Below, piece after piece: positions 51,112 through 60,520 of a stretch of DNA of 64,000 nt. Every line of letters begins with the position of its first letter. Positions within the stretch are counted from its first letter, which is position 1. The notes beneath the pieces are model-generated. The model did no database searches. It worked only from the letters and a program-made list of their open reading frames with translations, and was not told the origin of the DNA. The position numbers were made by a program, and so were the translations under genes. Source of the DNA: Limibacter armeniacum (GTDB lineage Bacteria; Bacteroidota; Bacteroidia; Cytophagales; Flammeovirgaceae). Where the stretch lies: positions 232,727-296,726 of the forward strand of contig NZ_JBAJNO010000004.1 in the NCBI RefSeq assembly GCF_036880985.1. The letters are read 5' to 3'.

Positions 51112-51786
51112 ATGGGAATCAAACTGGCAGTCTTTGACATGGCAGGTACTACAGTCAAAGACAAGAATTATGTACACAAGGCATTTGTAGACGCTTTTGA
51201 AAAAGGCGGCTTCAAGACAACTGAAGAGCAGGTAAACCCACTAATGGGATACCCTAAGCCAATCGCCATCAAAAAGGTATTGGATGATAACAAGGAAGCC
51301 TATACGGAAGCTGACATCAAGGTTATCCATGATCAGTTTGTTCGGAATATGGTAGAATTCTACCAAACCGATGCAAGTGTAAAGGAAGAGGAAGGAGTGA
51401 GAGAAACTTTCACAGCACTTCACAACAAAGGGATCAAGATTGCCATTGACACAGGGTTCAGCAGGGATATCATGGATGTGATCATCGACAGACTAGGCTG
51501 GAAAAAGGACAACCTGATTGATTTCAGTGTGGCTAGCGACGAGGTGACTCAAGGAAGACCGTACCCTGATATGATCTTCAAGGCGATGGAACATTTCGGT
51601 GTGGAAGACAGCCAGTCAGTGATCAAGATTGGAGATACCAGCTCTGATATGCAACAGGGTGACGCTGCAAAATGTGGCATGGTGATCGGCATCACGACAG
51701 GTGCATTTACGGAAGAGACTTTCAAGCCTTATCCATATACGCACATTATTCACGCTTTGCCCGAGCTTATTCCATTACTCAAGTAA
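51112..51786 (+). CDS. Phosphonatase-like HAD hydrolase
   Basis: 224 residues of the HAD family related to phosphonoacetaldehyde hydrolase (TIGR03351 type). The first motif is FDMAGTT instead of DxDx(T/V). A cap Lys in MGYPKPIAIKK (Lys49) matches the Schiff-base Lys of PhnX. The residue before the last motif is Arg in GRPYPDMIF, as in that subfamily, and GDTSSDMQQGDAAKCG is the metal motif. It probably splits the C-P bond of phosphonoacetaldehyde or a close relative, giving an aldehyde and phosphate. It is separated by 55 bp from the transporter gene on the same strand, without a terminator. Confidence 0.88.
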   Translation: MGIKLAVFDMAGTTVKDKNYVHKAFVDAFEKGGFKTTEEQVNPLMGYPKPIAIKKVLDDNKEAYTEADIKVIHDQFVRNMVEFYQTDASVKEEEGVRETFTALHNKGIKIAIDTGFSRDIMDVIIDRLGWKKDNLIDFSVASDEVTQGRPYPDMIFKAMEHFGVEDSQSVIKIGDTSSDMQQGDAAKCGMVIGITTGAFTEETFKPYPYTHIIHALPELIPLLK

Positions 51787-51841
51787 CAAAATACAGGGAA
51801 AGGTGAGCAATCGCCTTTCCCCTTTCAAAAAATAAACAGCG

Positions 51842-53161
51842 ATGTATCATTTCGAAAAGTTGAATAATTGGTTAGGTAAAAGCCCCAAGCTCACATTTGT
51901 GCTTTTCGGTTGGATGACGGCATTTGTGACCTACTCCGGTACCTATGCTTTCCGTAAACCGATCGGTGCTGCCACATTTGCAGGCATGGAGCAATGGGGA
52001 GTCGATTACAAGATACTGGTACTGACAGCCCAACTGATCGGATACACGCTTTCCAAGTTTATTGGGGTCAAGTACGTGTCGGAGATGAACAATAAGCAAC
52101 GGCCTTGGCTTATCCTGATCCTGATCAGCATAGCGGCCACCTCACTTATCCTTTTCGCCATCGTACCAGCGCCTTACAATATATTCTTTATGGTGCTCAA
52201 CGGGTTACCGCTTGGCATGGTCTGGGGAATTGTCTTTTCCTATCTGGAAGGCAGAACCACTACTGAACTGTTGGGAGCCGGACTTTCTACCACACAGATA
52301 TTTTCATCAGGTATTGTAAAGTCCGTAGGCAAGTGGCTGATGCTGGAATTGAACGTCTCAGAGTTCTGGATGCCTGCCATAACCGGTTTGCTTTTCCTGA
52401 TCCCGCTTGTATTGAGTGTATGGCTGATGGACCATTTACCTGTTCCAAGTAAGGAGGATGAAAGGCAAAGAACCAAGCGTATGCCGATGGATGGTAAGGC
52501 AAGATGGAAATTTTACCTGCATTTCGGCTTTGGCTTATCCATGTTGTTGCTGCTTTATGTGTTGCTGTGTGTGTTCAGGGATTTCAGGGACAACTTCGCT
52601 GCCGAAATCTGGGTCTCACTCGGAAAGGGCAACGATGCCGCAATATTCACGCAAACTGAAACCCCGATCTTTGTCGTGATGCTGGTGATTATAGCCTTGA
52701 TGATGCGCATCAAAAACAATATGCTGGCTTTTCAGCTGAACCACCTCCTGCTCTTTGGCGGATGTTTGCTGATTGCTGGAGCCACGTGGCTGTTCGAGAG
52801 TCATATGATTACACCTGAGGTATGGATTACCCTGATAGGCTTTGGTTTGTATGTGGGGTATGTACCTTATCAAATTATGCTGATGGACCGACTGATTGCA
52901 GCATTCAAGTATGTCAGTACGGTGAGCTTCCTGCTCCTGCTCTCAGATGGGCTGGGTTACCTTGGCAGTACAGGATTGCTATTGTACAAGAATTTCGGGA
53001 TGCCTTCTGCCAGTTACCTGACCTGGATGATCAAAGGCAGCTACATTATCGGCTTTATGGGAGCAACTGTGACACTGGTCAGCAGCCTCTATTTTATCAG
53101 GCGATATAAATCTCAAACAGCAGAAACAACCATAGCAGAACCTGTCATGTCAGGTTGCTAA
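51842..53161 (+). CDS. DUF5690-family MFS-type membrane transporter
   Basis: The 439-residue inner-membrane protein has about twelve hydrophobic segments. Its N-terminal GWMTAFVTYSGTYAFRKPIG and PLGMVWGIVFSYLEGRTTTE regions fit the DUF5690 MFS-like proteins of Bacteroidota, for which no substrate is established as far as I know. Position between a phosphonatase-like gene and a TonB receptor suggests uptake of an aminophosphonate or organophosphorus compound. No ABC-type phosphonate importer is present, so this protein could replace it. Confidence 0.85.
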   Translation: MYHFEKLNNWLGKSPKLTFVLFGWMTAFVTYSGTYAFRKPIGAATFAGMEQWGVDYKILVLTAQLIGYTLSKFIGVKYVSEMNNKQRPWLILILISIAATSLILFAIVPAPYNIFFMVLNGLPLGMVWGIVFSYLEGRTTTELLGAGLSTTQIFSSGIVKSVGKWLMLELNVSEFWMPAITGLLFLIPLVLSVWLMDHLPVPSKEDERQRTKRMPMDGKARWKFYLHFGFGLSMLLLLYVLLCVFRDFRDNFAAEIWVSLGKGNDAAIFTQTETPIFVVMLVIIALMMRIKNNMLAFQLNHLLLFGGCLLIAGATWLFESHMITPEVWITLIGFGLYVGYVPYQIMLMDRLIAAFKYVSTVSFLLLLSDGLGYLGSTGLLLYKNFGMPSASYLTWMIKGSYIIGFMGATVTLVSSLYFIRRYKSQTAETTIAEPVMSGC

Positions 53162-53292
53162 TAGACATAAAACACTATCTCATAACAAGGTTTAAACGTT
53201 GCACTTGTACGGTTAGACCACTGATGACAAAATATTAATTCTCTATTATTTTTTATCGGAACATAACGAAGTTTTAAACCTCAAACACAGTC

Positions 53293-56157
53293 ATGTACAA
53301 CATTTACAGGAACTACTTCCTCTTGATAGCCATGCTGCTATTAGGACAGGTTACTTATGCCCAAAAACTGGCGGGAGTCAAAGGTAAAATAGTGGACGAT
53401 AATGGTCCGTTACCTAGCGCCATGGTATTGATAAAAGGAACCAACAAAGGCACTACTACCGACTTGGAAGGACACTTTCAGTTAGGAGTAGACAAAGCCG
53501 GAAACTATACATTGGAGATTGCATTTCTAGGTTATAAATCCATAGAAAAACAAATAACCATCACAGACAACCAGCTGCTAGATATAGGGACCATCTCAAT
53601 GGTTGAGGATGCCAGTGAATTGACCGAGGTAGTTGTAATGGGTTCCATGAAAGCTTCAGAAGCCAAGGCACTTTCTGTACAGAGAGCATCCCTGAATATC
53701 AAGAATGTGCTCTCAACGGATGGTATCGGTAAGCTTCCAGACAGAAATGCAGCTGAGGCAGTACAACGTATTGCTGGCGTTTCGATTGAACGTGACCAAG
53801 GTGAGGGGCGTTTTGTAGCAGTACGTGGTCTTCCGGCAGACTGGTCTTCAGCCACCATCAACGGTGACCGTATTCCAGCAGCTGAGGAAGAAACAGGTTC
53901 TCGTGCATCCGCTTTTGACTTTTTCCCTTCTGACCTAATTGAAATGGTCGAAGTCTCAAAAGCTATCACACCAGACATGGAGGCAGACGCAATGGGCGGT
54001 AGCGTGAACTTTATCACTAAAACAGCACCTGACAGCAGAACCCTGAATGTTACACTTGGTGGTGGTGCCAACCAAAAAGCAGCAGGTGGCATCTACTCTG
54101 CCAACGTACTATATGGCGATAGGTCAAAGAATGGAAAATTCGGTTATATCCTGAATGGAACCATCTGGGACAGAGCTTGGGCAACGGACAACTATGAGCC
54201 AAGAAGAAAATCTGACGGTGTGTACAGACTGGAACTAAGAGACTATGACGGCAGAAGAAGAACTGTTGGCTTCAACGGTGGTATGGAGTACAACTTCAAT
54301 GAGAACAGCAAGATAACAGCAAGAGGAGTTTATGGTACTTTGAATGATCATGAAACACACTTCAAACACAGGTTACGTTTTGATAAAATCGATACTGATA
54401 CAGGAGAAGGCAGAGTGGAGCTACAACACATTGACAACATCCTAATCACAGAGATGTGGGGAGCCGAATTGGCAGGTGACCACAAGCTGAACAGCAAGAC
54501 AAAAGTGGACTGGAAACTGTCAAGCTACGATAACCAATTCTACTATGGTGATATCCCTGACGGACAGGATAATTCTTACTTCCTCGCGCAATTCAACCAG
54601 AGCGGTGTTCCAATGAATGTAGGCATGTTGGAAAGTGGGGATGACAATAAGAACAGACTTCAGTTCACGCCTGACGGAGGACAATTCACGCTGGAAAACC
54701 TGGATCAGGTATTGGGTGATGACTTTCAGGTAGACCCTTCTCAAATGAAATTGGCTACTTTCGGTATTTACCGTGTGGCAAAACGTGACAGGGACCGTAT
54801 CGTTGCACAAGCCAATATTGAATCCAACCTTTCGGATATATTTACCTTGAAGGCAGGATTAAAATTCAGAGACAAGCTAAGAACAGAGTCTTTCTCAGAT
54901 GAATACTATGAATACACCGGTACAGAGGAAATCACGATGGCCAATGTGGATGAGTTCTTGGGTAAAGCCGCAGGAAGCAGCCTTCAGGATCAGCCAGGCA
55001 AAAATGACTACATGAGTGAACTCAATAGCTCATTCAGCCAGAACTTCTCTAAAGTACTGGACCTTGAAACAACACACGAGCTGTATGTCAAACTGAGGGA
55101 TGCAGGACAACTGAAGCTGTTGGAAGATGATTCAGGGTTGCTATCAAATGGTGGTGCAATAGGCCGTAACTTTGAAGTGCACGAACAGCATATCTCAGGT
55201 TATGTGATGGGCACTTACAAGCCAACAACAAAACTGACACTGATTGGCGGCCTAAGGATGACACAAACCCTCACAACGCTTGAAGGCTACAATCTTGTGG
55301 ACGGCGAGGTACAGCCAACAACCGTTGAAAACAACTACTTGTCTTTACTGCCAATGCTGCACGCCAAGTTCCAGCCTAGCAATATGACCAACTTGAGATT
55401 TGCCGTAACAAGAACATTTGCACGCCCTTCATTCTGGCAGATGGCTCCGGGTGGTTCATACATGTCGTTTGACAATATCTACACTGGAGGTAATCCTGAG
55501 TTGAAACCCACTTACTCTTGGAACTTTGACCTGATGGCAGAGCATTTCTTTGGTAATGTTGGTGTGATCTCAGGTGGTGTATTTGCAAAGAGCATAGCAG
55601 ACCCTGTCTTTACCTCTACACGCAAAGGAGATGTATTGACTTATAAAAACATTGAAATCACAGCACCAGACAATGGCGACAATGCATGGTTGGCAGGTGT
55701 AGAGGCCAATGTTTCAAGACAGTTTGATTTTCTTCCAGGCTTCCTGAGCGGTTTCGGCATCAATGCAAACGCTACATTTATGAAGTCTGAAATGACCATC
55801 CCACTGGATGATGGGGAGGTAAGGGAAACAGCAATCCCTCGTCAGGCAGATGCCCTGTACAACATTGCCCTTTACTATGAAAAAGGTGGCTTTAATGCAC
55901 GCCTAGCTTGGAACCATAAAGGTGCCTATATCATGGAGCATGGTAGCAGTGATGCACAGGATGAGATCTACGGCGCCTACACCACAATGGACTTTACCAC
56001 TTCATACAAGGTATCAGACAAGGTGATGATCTTTGCCGAGATGAATAACCTGCTGAATGAGCCGATGACCTATTACCTTGGCGAAGAAGGCAGGCCATTG
56101 CAAGTAGAATATTATGGCATCAGAGGACAAATGGGCGTAAAAATCTCGTTGTTCTAA
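53293..56157 (+). CDS. TonB-dependent outer-membrane receptor
   Basis: The 954-residue receptor has signal YFLLIAMLLLGQVTYAQK, a carboxypeptidase-like domain (VKGKIVDDNGPLPSAMVLIK) and a plug (VQRIAGVSIERDQGEGRFVA, EVSKAITPDMEADAMGGSVN), typical of TIGR01782-like receptors, not SusC. The barrel ends GQMGVKISLF with a terminal Phe. No SusD partner is present. Located after the transporter with a 131 bp gap. The ligand is not known; from context an organophosphonate or phosphodiester is possible. Confidence 0.93.
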   Translation: MYNIYRNYFLLIAMLLLGQVTYAQKLAGVKGKIVDDNGPLPSAMVLIKGTNKGTTTDLEGHFQLGVDKAGNYTLEIAFLGYKSIEKQITITDNQLLDIGTISMVEDASELTEVVVMGSMKASEAKALSVQRASLNIKNVLSTDGIGKLPDRNAAEAVQRIAGVSIERDQGEGRFVAVRGLPADWSSATINGDRIPAAEEETGSRASAFDFFPSDLIEMVEVSKAITPDMEADAMGGSVNFITKTAPDSRTLNVTLGGGANQKAAGGIYSANVLYGDRSKNGKFGYILNGTIWDRAWATDNYEPRRKSDGVYRLELRDYDGRRRTVGFNGGMEYNFNENSKITARGVYGTLNDHETHFKHRLRFDKIDTDTGEGRVELQHIDNILITEMWGAELAGDHKLNSKTKVDWKLSSYDNQFYYGDIPDGQDNSYFLAQFNQSGVPMNVGMLESGDDNKNRLQFTPDGGQFTLENLDQVLGDDFQVDPSQMKLATFGIYRVAKRDRDRIVAQANIESNLSDIFTLKAGLKFRDKLRTESFSDEYYEYTGTEEITMANVDEFLGKAAGSSLQDQPGKNDYMSELNSSFSQNFSKVLDLETTHELYVKLRDAGQLKLLEDDSGLLSNGGAIGRNFEVHEQHISGYVMGTYKPTTKLTLIGGLRMTQTLTTLEGYNLVDGEVQPTTVENNYLSLLPMLHAKFQPSNMTNLRFAVTRTFARPSFWQMAPGGSYMSFDNIYTGGNPELKPTYSWNFDLMAEHFFGNVGVISGGVFAKSIADPVFTSTRKGDVLTYKNIEITAPDNGDNAWLAGVEANVSRQFDFLPGFLSGFGINANATFMKSEMTIPLDDGEVRETAIPRQADALYNIALYYEKGGFNARLAWNHKGAYIMEHGSSDAQDEIYGAYTTMDFTTSYKVSDKVMIFAEMNNLLNEPMTYYLGEEGRPLQVEYYGIRGQMGVKISLF

Positions 56158-56201
56158 TAAAAACTTTAGTTCTCAAAAAACTAATAAATACCTAGTCAGT
56201 C

Positions 56202-56230
56202 AAAAGCCACCTCATATTGAGGTGGCTTTT
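56202..56230 (+). terminator. Terminator of the TonB receptor gene
   Basis: AAAAGCCACCTCA and TGAGGTGGCTTTT form a perfect 13 bp stem with a 3 nt loop, followed by CTTATTTT. Confidence 0.92.
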
Positions 56231-56273
56231 CTTATTTTGAAATAATAAATCCTTAGGAAGACTCTAACAAAAA

Positions 56274-56302
56274 AACCACCCGAAACGAATATTCAGGTGG
56301 TT
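56274..56302 (-). terminator. Terminator of the FAD oxidoreductase gene
   Basis: AACCACC and GGTGGTT form a 7 bp stem, followed on the minus strand by TTTTTGTTAG. It lies 25 bp after the stop codon. Confidence 0.75.
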
Positions 56303-56327
56303 ACCATTTTCAAAAATGCAACTTCAA

Positions 56328-57470
56328 TCAAATCAAATCATCCCAATTCCCATTGGCGATACGGTCAGCTACTCCAAATGAGAGCGTCATCCCCGCACCT
56401 CCCAAAGCGTTCATCAGGATAATATTTTCTTCAGGCTGTGCGATCAGCACTGTTTTTCCAGTTGTAGATTTAGGATATATACCATGCCATGACTCCTGTA
56501 AGGCGAAAGTAGGAGCATCAAGGAAAGTCTTCAGATAATCCAAAACAAGTTGGTTGATTTCCATACGGTCAAACGGATCGTGTGTCAGACCATATTCGTG
56601 AGAGTCTCCCAATGTCAACTCACCCAGTCCTGTTTGTGAAGCCATCACGTGGATGCCATATTTCGGGTACAGGGGCATCTCTTCTTCAATTCTGCTTTTC
56701 AGCTTACCCAAGGAAGGACACTTATCAAACGCCTTATAATGTGTCAGTGTCAAGCCAGCAGCCAAAGCAGGTCCAAGCCTCCAGTTGTTTGGCTGCGCAA
56801 CTGTACGCATCATCTGCAACTTACATTTGGTAACACCCCATGAGGTATAAATTTCAGGGTAAAGCGTCTCAAGATCTGGACCGCTGCAAACATAAATCTG
56901 GTCAGCCACAAAGATTCTTCCATCAGAAGTCGTCACCTTACTGTCACCCACTTCCTTCACTAAAGTATTCCAATGAAACGTTACGCCAAGTTGCTCAGAC
57001 AAGTAGGAAGGAAAAGTTCGCAGTGCCTCTCTTGGGTCTACAATCACCTCTGTCTTGCTGAATACACCACCCTTCAGGTTTTCCTTCTTGACCGCATTTG
57101 AATATTTGTCAATCTTGCCTGCCTCAACCAATTCCAACTCATAAGGTCCATCCTGATAGGCTTGATAGAACTCCTGCAGGACATCCCACTCATCATCACG
57201 ATAGCCAAGGTGTAAGCTTCCTATCTGGTCTGAGTAGATCCCTGTAGCAGCAATCAGCTCTTTCCATATTTGCCTTGATCTCAGTGCTACCTCATAAAAA
57301 ACACCTTCTGGCTGTCCAATAGGCCATACCATTCCGAAGTTCCTGACAGATGCGCCAACAGGTTGAGAAGTCCTGTCAAATACGGTAACCTTATTACCTT
57401 TCTTAGCTTCAGCCAGTGCCAAAGCCTGTCCTGCTATACCAGCACCAATAATTATGATATCCTTTTTCAT
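56328..57470 (-). CDS. FAD-dependent oxidoreductase, phosphonate-associated amine oxidase type
   Basis: From MKKDIIIIGAGIAGQALALA at 57470 (or 57479) the 380-residue protein has the GxGxxG dinucleotide loop and the DAO fold: RNFGMVWPIGQPEGVFYEVA, ADQIYVCSGPDLETLYPE, and the C-terminal flavin motif IILMNALGGAGMTLSFGVAD. It fits the TIGR03364 group, which co-occurs with TIGR03351 phosphonatase-like enzymes and is proposed to deaminate aminophosphonates oxidatively to the aldehyde substrate of that hydrolase. Here it is convergent with the TonB receptor, on the opposite strand, so it has its own promoter. Confidence 0.86.
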   Translation of the reverse strand: MKKDIIIIGAGIAGQALALAEAKKGNKVTVFDRTSQPVGASVRNFGMVWPIGQPEGVFYEVALRSRQIWKELIAATGIYSDQIGSLHLGYRDDEWDVLQEFYQAYQDGPYELELVEAGKIDKYSNAVKKENLKGGVFSKTEVIVDPREALRTFPSYLSEQLGVTFHWNTLVKEVGDSKVTTSDGRIFVADQIYVCSGPDLETLYPEIYTSWGVTKCKLQMMRTVAQPNNWRLGPALAAGLTLTHYKAFDKCPSLGKLKSRIEEEMPLYPKYGIHVMASQTGLGELTLGDSHEYGLTHDPFDRMEINQLVLDYLKTFLDAPTFALQESWHGIYPKSTTGKTVLIAQPEENIILMNALGGAGMTLSFGVADRIANGNWDDLI

Positions 57471-57817
57471 ATAAGTCAAATTATATCCAAATAAACGGTA
57501 TATTTTTGACTAATATTCAATTATGTAGATTAAGTTAATTTTAAGGATTTGGTAATTTATGAAGAAGTAAAGAAGACATGGCATTGGTTAATATTCCAAA
57601 CCAACACTTATAAGTGTGCTTTTTTTCTATCCAAAAAATGATGCTTACGATTTTAAAAAGATCATTTGAGTTTTTAATGTTTAAACTTCTACACCTAAAA
57701 AATGATGATTTCTCTAATTGTGTTAGAGAAAAATTAAAATCCTCACTTCCTAATTGAATTTCAAAAACCTCTTTATCAAATACTTACAAACAAAATAGTA
57801 GACCTTTGTTATTTTAA

Positions 57818-57849
57818 TTTGATCTAAATAATATTTTAAAATAGCTTTG
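57818..57849 (+). promoter_or_regulatory. Promoter of the imelysin operon with overlapping candidate iron box
   Basis: A -33 TTTG (57818-57821) and a perfect -7 TAGCTTTG (57842-57849) stand 20 bp apart, the standard Bacteroidota layout. The motif shared with the PepSY gene (57823-57841) fills the spacer, so a bound repressor would block RNA polymerase. The rest of 57480-57817 shows no feature I can name. Confidence 0.65.
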
Positions 57850-57879
57850 CCCGCTAATTTTTAAACTAAATAAAGTAAG

Positions 57880-59037
57880 ATGAAAAAGGTTTTAACACTA
57901 TTACTAGCAGGTGCTTTATTCGCGTCATGTGATAACGAAACGGAACCAACAACTGACAATTCTACACTTGAAGCAGCGGTGCTTGAGAACTACTCTGAGA
58001 TTGTATACGCAACTTACGACGATGCATACCTAACTGCTTTAGCGCTACAAAACCAAGTAAACCTATTCCTGAACGACCCTAGCCAAGCCGCATTGGAAGA
58101 TGCAAAGAAGGCATGGTTGGCTGCAAGAGAGCCTTACGGACAATCTGAAGCATTCAGATTCTACGGTGGCCCAATCGATGATGCTGATGGACCTGAAGGT
58201 CAGCTGAATGCATGGCCATTGGATGAGGCACATATTGATTACGTAGTTGAAGGTTCAGGTACAAACATCATCAACGATACAGAGACTTTCCCTGAAATCA
58301 CTAAGGAAGTACTGCTGGAGCAAAATGAGAATGGCAGTGAAACAAATGTCGCTCTAGGCTACCATGCCATTGAGTTCCTTCTTTGGGGACAAGACCTTTC
58401 TGATGGCCCGGGTGGCGGAGAAAGACCTTATACAGACTATACCACTGCTGACAATGCCAACAGAAGAGCTACTTACCTGAAACTGGCAATCCAGATTCTG
58501 GTAGATGACCTTGCTTCTTTAAGAGCAGAATGGGCTGAAGGCGGTGACTACAGAACTACTTTCGTAGCAGAGAATGGTTCAATCGGCTACATCCTATCAG
58601 GTATGGGTAAGCTAAGCAAAGGTGAACTGGCTGGTGAGCGTATCTTTGTGGCTTATGATGAGCAAAGCAAGGAAGACGAGCACTCATGTTTCAGCGACAA
58701 TACACACAGGGATATTGTAACCAACGCATTGGGTATCAAAAATGTGTACTTGGGTAGCTATACAAGAGTGGATGGTTCTAAAATAGATGGTGCTGGTATT
58801 GATGACTTGGTACAAGCTAAGGATGAAACACTAAACACTGAGATCACTTCACTGGTAAATGAGTCAGTGGAAACTTGTGAAGCAATCCAAAGTCCATTTG
58901 ATCAGGAAATTCTGTCTTCAAATCCTGATGGTAGAGAGAGGGTAAAGAATGCCTTTACGATCCTGAGAGAGCAAGGCGACAAGATTGCTGAAGCCGCTCA
59001 AGTGTTGGGTTACTCTTTTGACCCTTCAGATATTTAA
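57880..59037 (+). CDS. Imelysin-family lipoprotein (IrpA-like)
   Basis: 385 residues with lipoprotein signal MKKVLTLLLAGALFASC. The imelysin GxHxxE motif is in LGYHAIEFLLWGQD, with an upstream KAWLAAREPYGQSEAFRFY region typical of IrpA. Two cysteines occur in the C-terminal half (EHSCFSDNTH and VETCEAIQ). Imelysin proteins are helical, iron-regulated periplasmic or surface proteins thought to take part in iron uptake; no catalysis is proven. First gene of an imelysin, di-heme oxidoreductase, imelysin operon. Confidence 0.93.
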   Translation: MKKVLTLLLAGALFASCDNETEPTTDNSTLEAAVLENYSEIVYATYDDAYLTALALQNQVNLFLNDPSQAALEDAKKAWLAAREPYGQSEAFRFYGGPIDDADGPEGQLNAWPLDEAHIDYVVEGSGTNIINDTETFPEITKEVLLEQNENGSETNVALGYHAIEFLLWGQDLSDGPGGGERPYTDYTTADNANRRATYLKLAIQILVDDLASLRAEWAEGGDYRTTFVAENGSIGYILSGMGKLSKGELAGERIFVAYDEQSKEDEHSCFSDNTHRDIVTNALGIKNVYLGSYTRVDGSKIDGAGIDDLVQAKDETLNTEITSLVNESVETCEAIQSPFDQEILSSNPDGRERVKNAFTILREQGDKIAEAAQVLGYSFDPSDI

Positions 59038-59117
59038 GCCACTTTTTCAAGATGAGTAAGCAGGGTAATCGTTTGTATTACCCTTGCTTTTTTCTCCTTA
59101 ACAGAAAAGTATAACGA

Positions 59118-60515
59118 ATGAAAAAAGTTTACTTACTGAGTATACTCCTGCTGGGTCTTTTGGCATGTGAAGACAAGGATACTACAGTCGCAACGTCATG
59201 GTATGAAGAGGGTGAGGAATTTCCGGGAGGCGCAACCTCACATTATGACATCTCTGTCAATGCCTTTTCCAATCCTGCTCCTAATCTTGAAGGTGATGGT
59301 GACCTGATCTTTGTGACTGGAAATTCATTTTTTAACCGAAACTGGGTAAAAGCCCCTTCCTCAACGGAGGATTTGGATGGTCTGGGTCCTTTCTTTAACT
59401 CCCGCTCATGCGCCGGGTGCCACTTCAAGGATGGCCGTGGAAAAGCTCCTGACCAGTTTGGCGATCCGTTATCCTCTATGCTGGTTCGCTTGAGTGTTCC
59501 AGGAAGTGGAAGTCATGGTGAACCTGTAGGCGAACCGACATACGGCGGCCAGTTAGCCAACAATGGCATTCTGGAAGTCGGAGAAAGTGGTGAAGGTGAA
59601 CTGCTGATTGCATATGAAGAGATTACAGGCGAGTATGCGGATGGGGAAAAATATACAATCCGCAAGCCTACCTATACTTTTAACCTGAATCTGGGAGAGT
59701 TTGAAAGTGGTGTCATGTACTCGCCAAGGGTAGCCAACCAGATGATTGGTTTGGGGCTTCTGGAGGCAGTTGAAACTAATACCATCCTGTCTTTTGCTGA
59801 CGAATTCGATACAAACAAAGACGGCATCAGTGGCAGACCAAACATGGTCTGGGACATGATTGCCCAAAAAGAGGTAATCGGGCGATTCGGTTGGAAAGCC
59901 AATATGCCCAACCTGAAACAACAGGTTGCTGGTGCCTTCCTTGGTGATATTGGCATTACCTCATCCCTATTTCCTGACGAGTCTTGTACAGATCTTGAGC
60001 AAGCTTGCAATGAAACAATAAGCGGAGGTAAACCGGAATTGAAGGAAAGCATTTTGGACAAGGTTACTTTTTACAGCTCTACACTCGCTGTACCTGTCAG
60101 GTCTCAAGCCAAGGATGAGGAAGTGCTTAAGGGAAAAGCCCTCTTCAAGCAACTTCAATGTAGCGGGTGTCATATCCCGAGTATGACAACTGGGGCACAT
60201 ACGATCTCTGCACTGGCCTATCAGACCATCTTTCCTTATACAGATCTCCTGCTTCATGATATGGGTGATGATTTGGCTGATAACCGACCAGACTTCCAAG
60301 CAACTGGCAATGAGTGGCGTACTCCGCCTTTATGGGGTATTGGACTGATTGAGACGGTCAATGGACATACGCAACTGCTCCATGACGGTAGAGCCAGAAA
60401 CGTGGAAGAAGCCATCCTGTGGCATGGTGGAGAAGCTAGCAAATCAAAGGAAAGTTTTATTCAGCTATCAGCAGAGGAAAGAACTGCATTGATCACTTTT
60501 GTAAACTCCCTATAA
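59118..60515 (+). CDS. Di-heme oxidoreductase-like (DHOR, thiol oxidoreductase) lipoprotein
   Basis: The 465-residue protein has the signal MKKVYLLSILLLGLLAC. Two c-type heme sites are visible: RSCAGCHFKDGRGKAPDQFG near residue 97 and LQCSGCHIPSMTTGAH near 347. TDLLLHDMGDDLADNRPD and EWRTPPLWGIGL, with LLHDGRARNVEEAILWHGGE, are typical of the family. Location is periplasmic and membrane anchored. Its partnership with imelysin genes is common in Bacteroidota and Proteobacteria and suggests redox handling of iron. It lies 80 bp after the first imelysin and 5 bp before the second. Confidence 0.94.
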   Translation: MKKVYLLSILLLGLLACEDKDTTVATSWYEEGEEFPGGATSHYDISVNAFSNPAPNLEGDGDLIFVTGNSFFNRNWVKAPSSTEDLDGLGPFFNSRSCAGCHFKDGRGKAPDQFGDPLSSMLVRLSVPGSGSHGEPVGEPTYGGQLANNGILEVGESGEGELLIAYEEITGEYADGEKYTIRKPTYTFNLNLGEFESGVMYSPRVANQMIGLGLLEAVETNTILSFADEFDTNKDGISGRPNMVWDMIAQKEVIGRFGWKANMPNLKQQVAGAFLGDIGITSSLFPDESCTDLEQACNETISGGKPELKESILDKVTFYSSTLAVPVRSQAKDEEVLKGKALFKQLQCSGCHIPSMTTGAHTISALAYQTIFPYTDLLLHDMGDDLADNRPDFQATGNEWRTPPLWGIGLIETVNGHTQLLHDGRARNVEEAILWHGGEASKSKESFIQLSAEERTALITFVNSL

Positions 60516-60520
60516 CGAAT

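Noticed and set aside
53532..54092. Minus-strand open frame of 186 codons inside the TonB receptor gene
   Set aside because: Antisense to the receptor plug, Ser/Pro-rich as expected for a mirror frame, and without its own promoter or family pattern.
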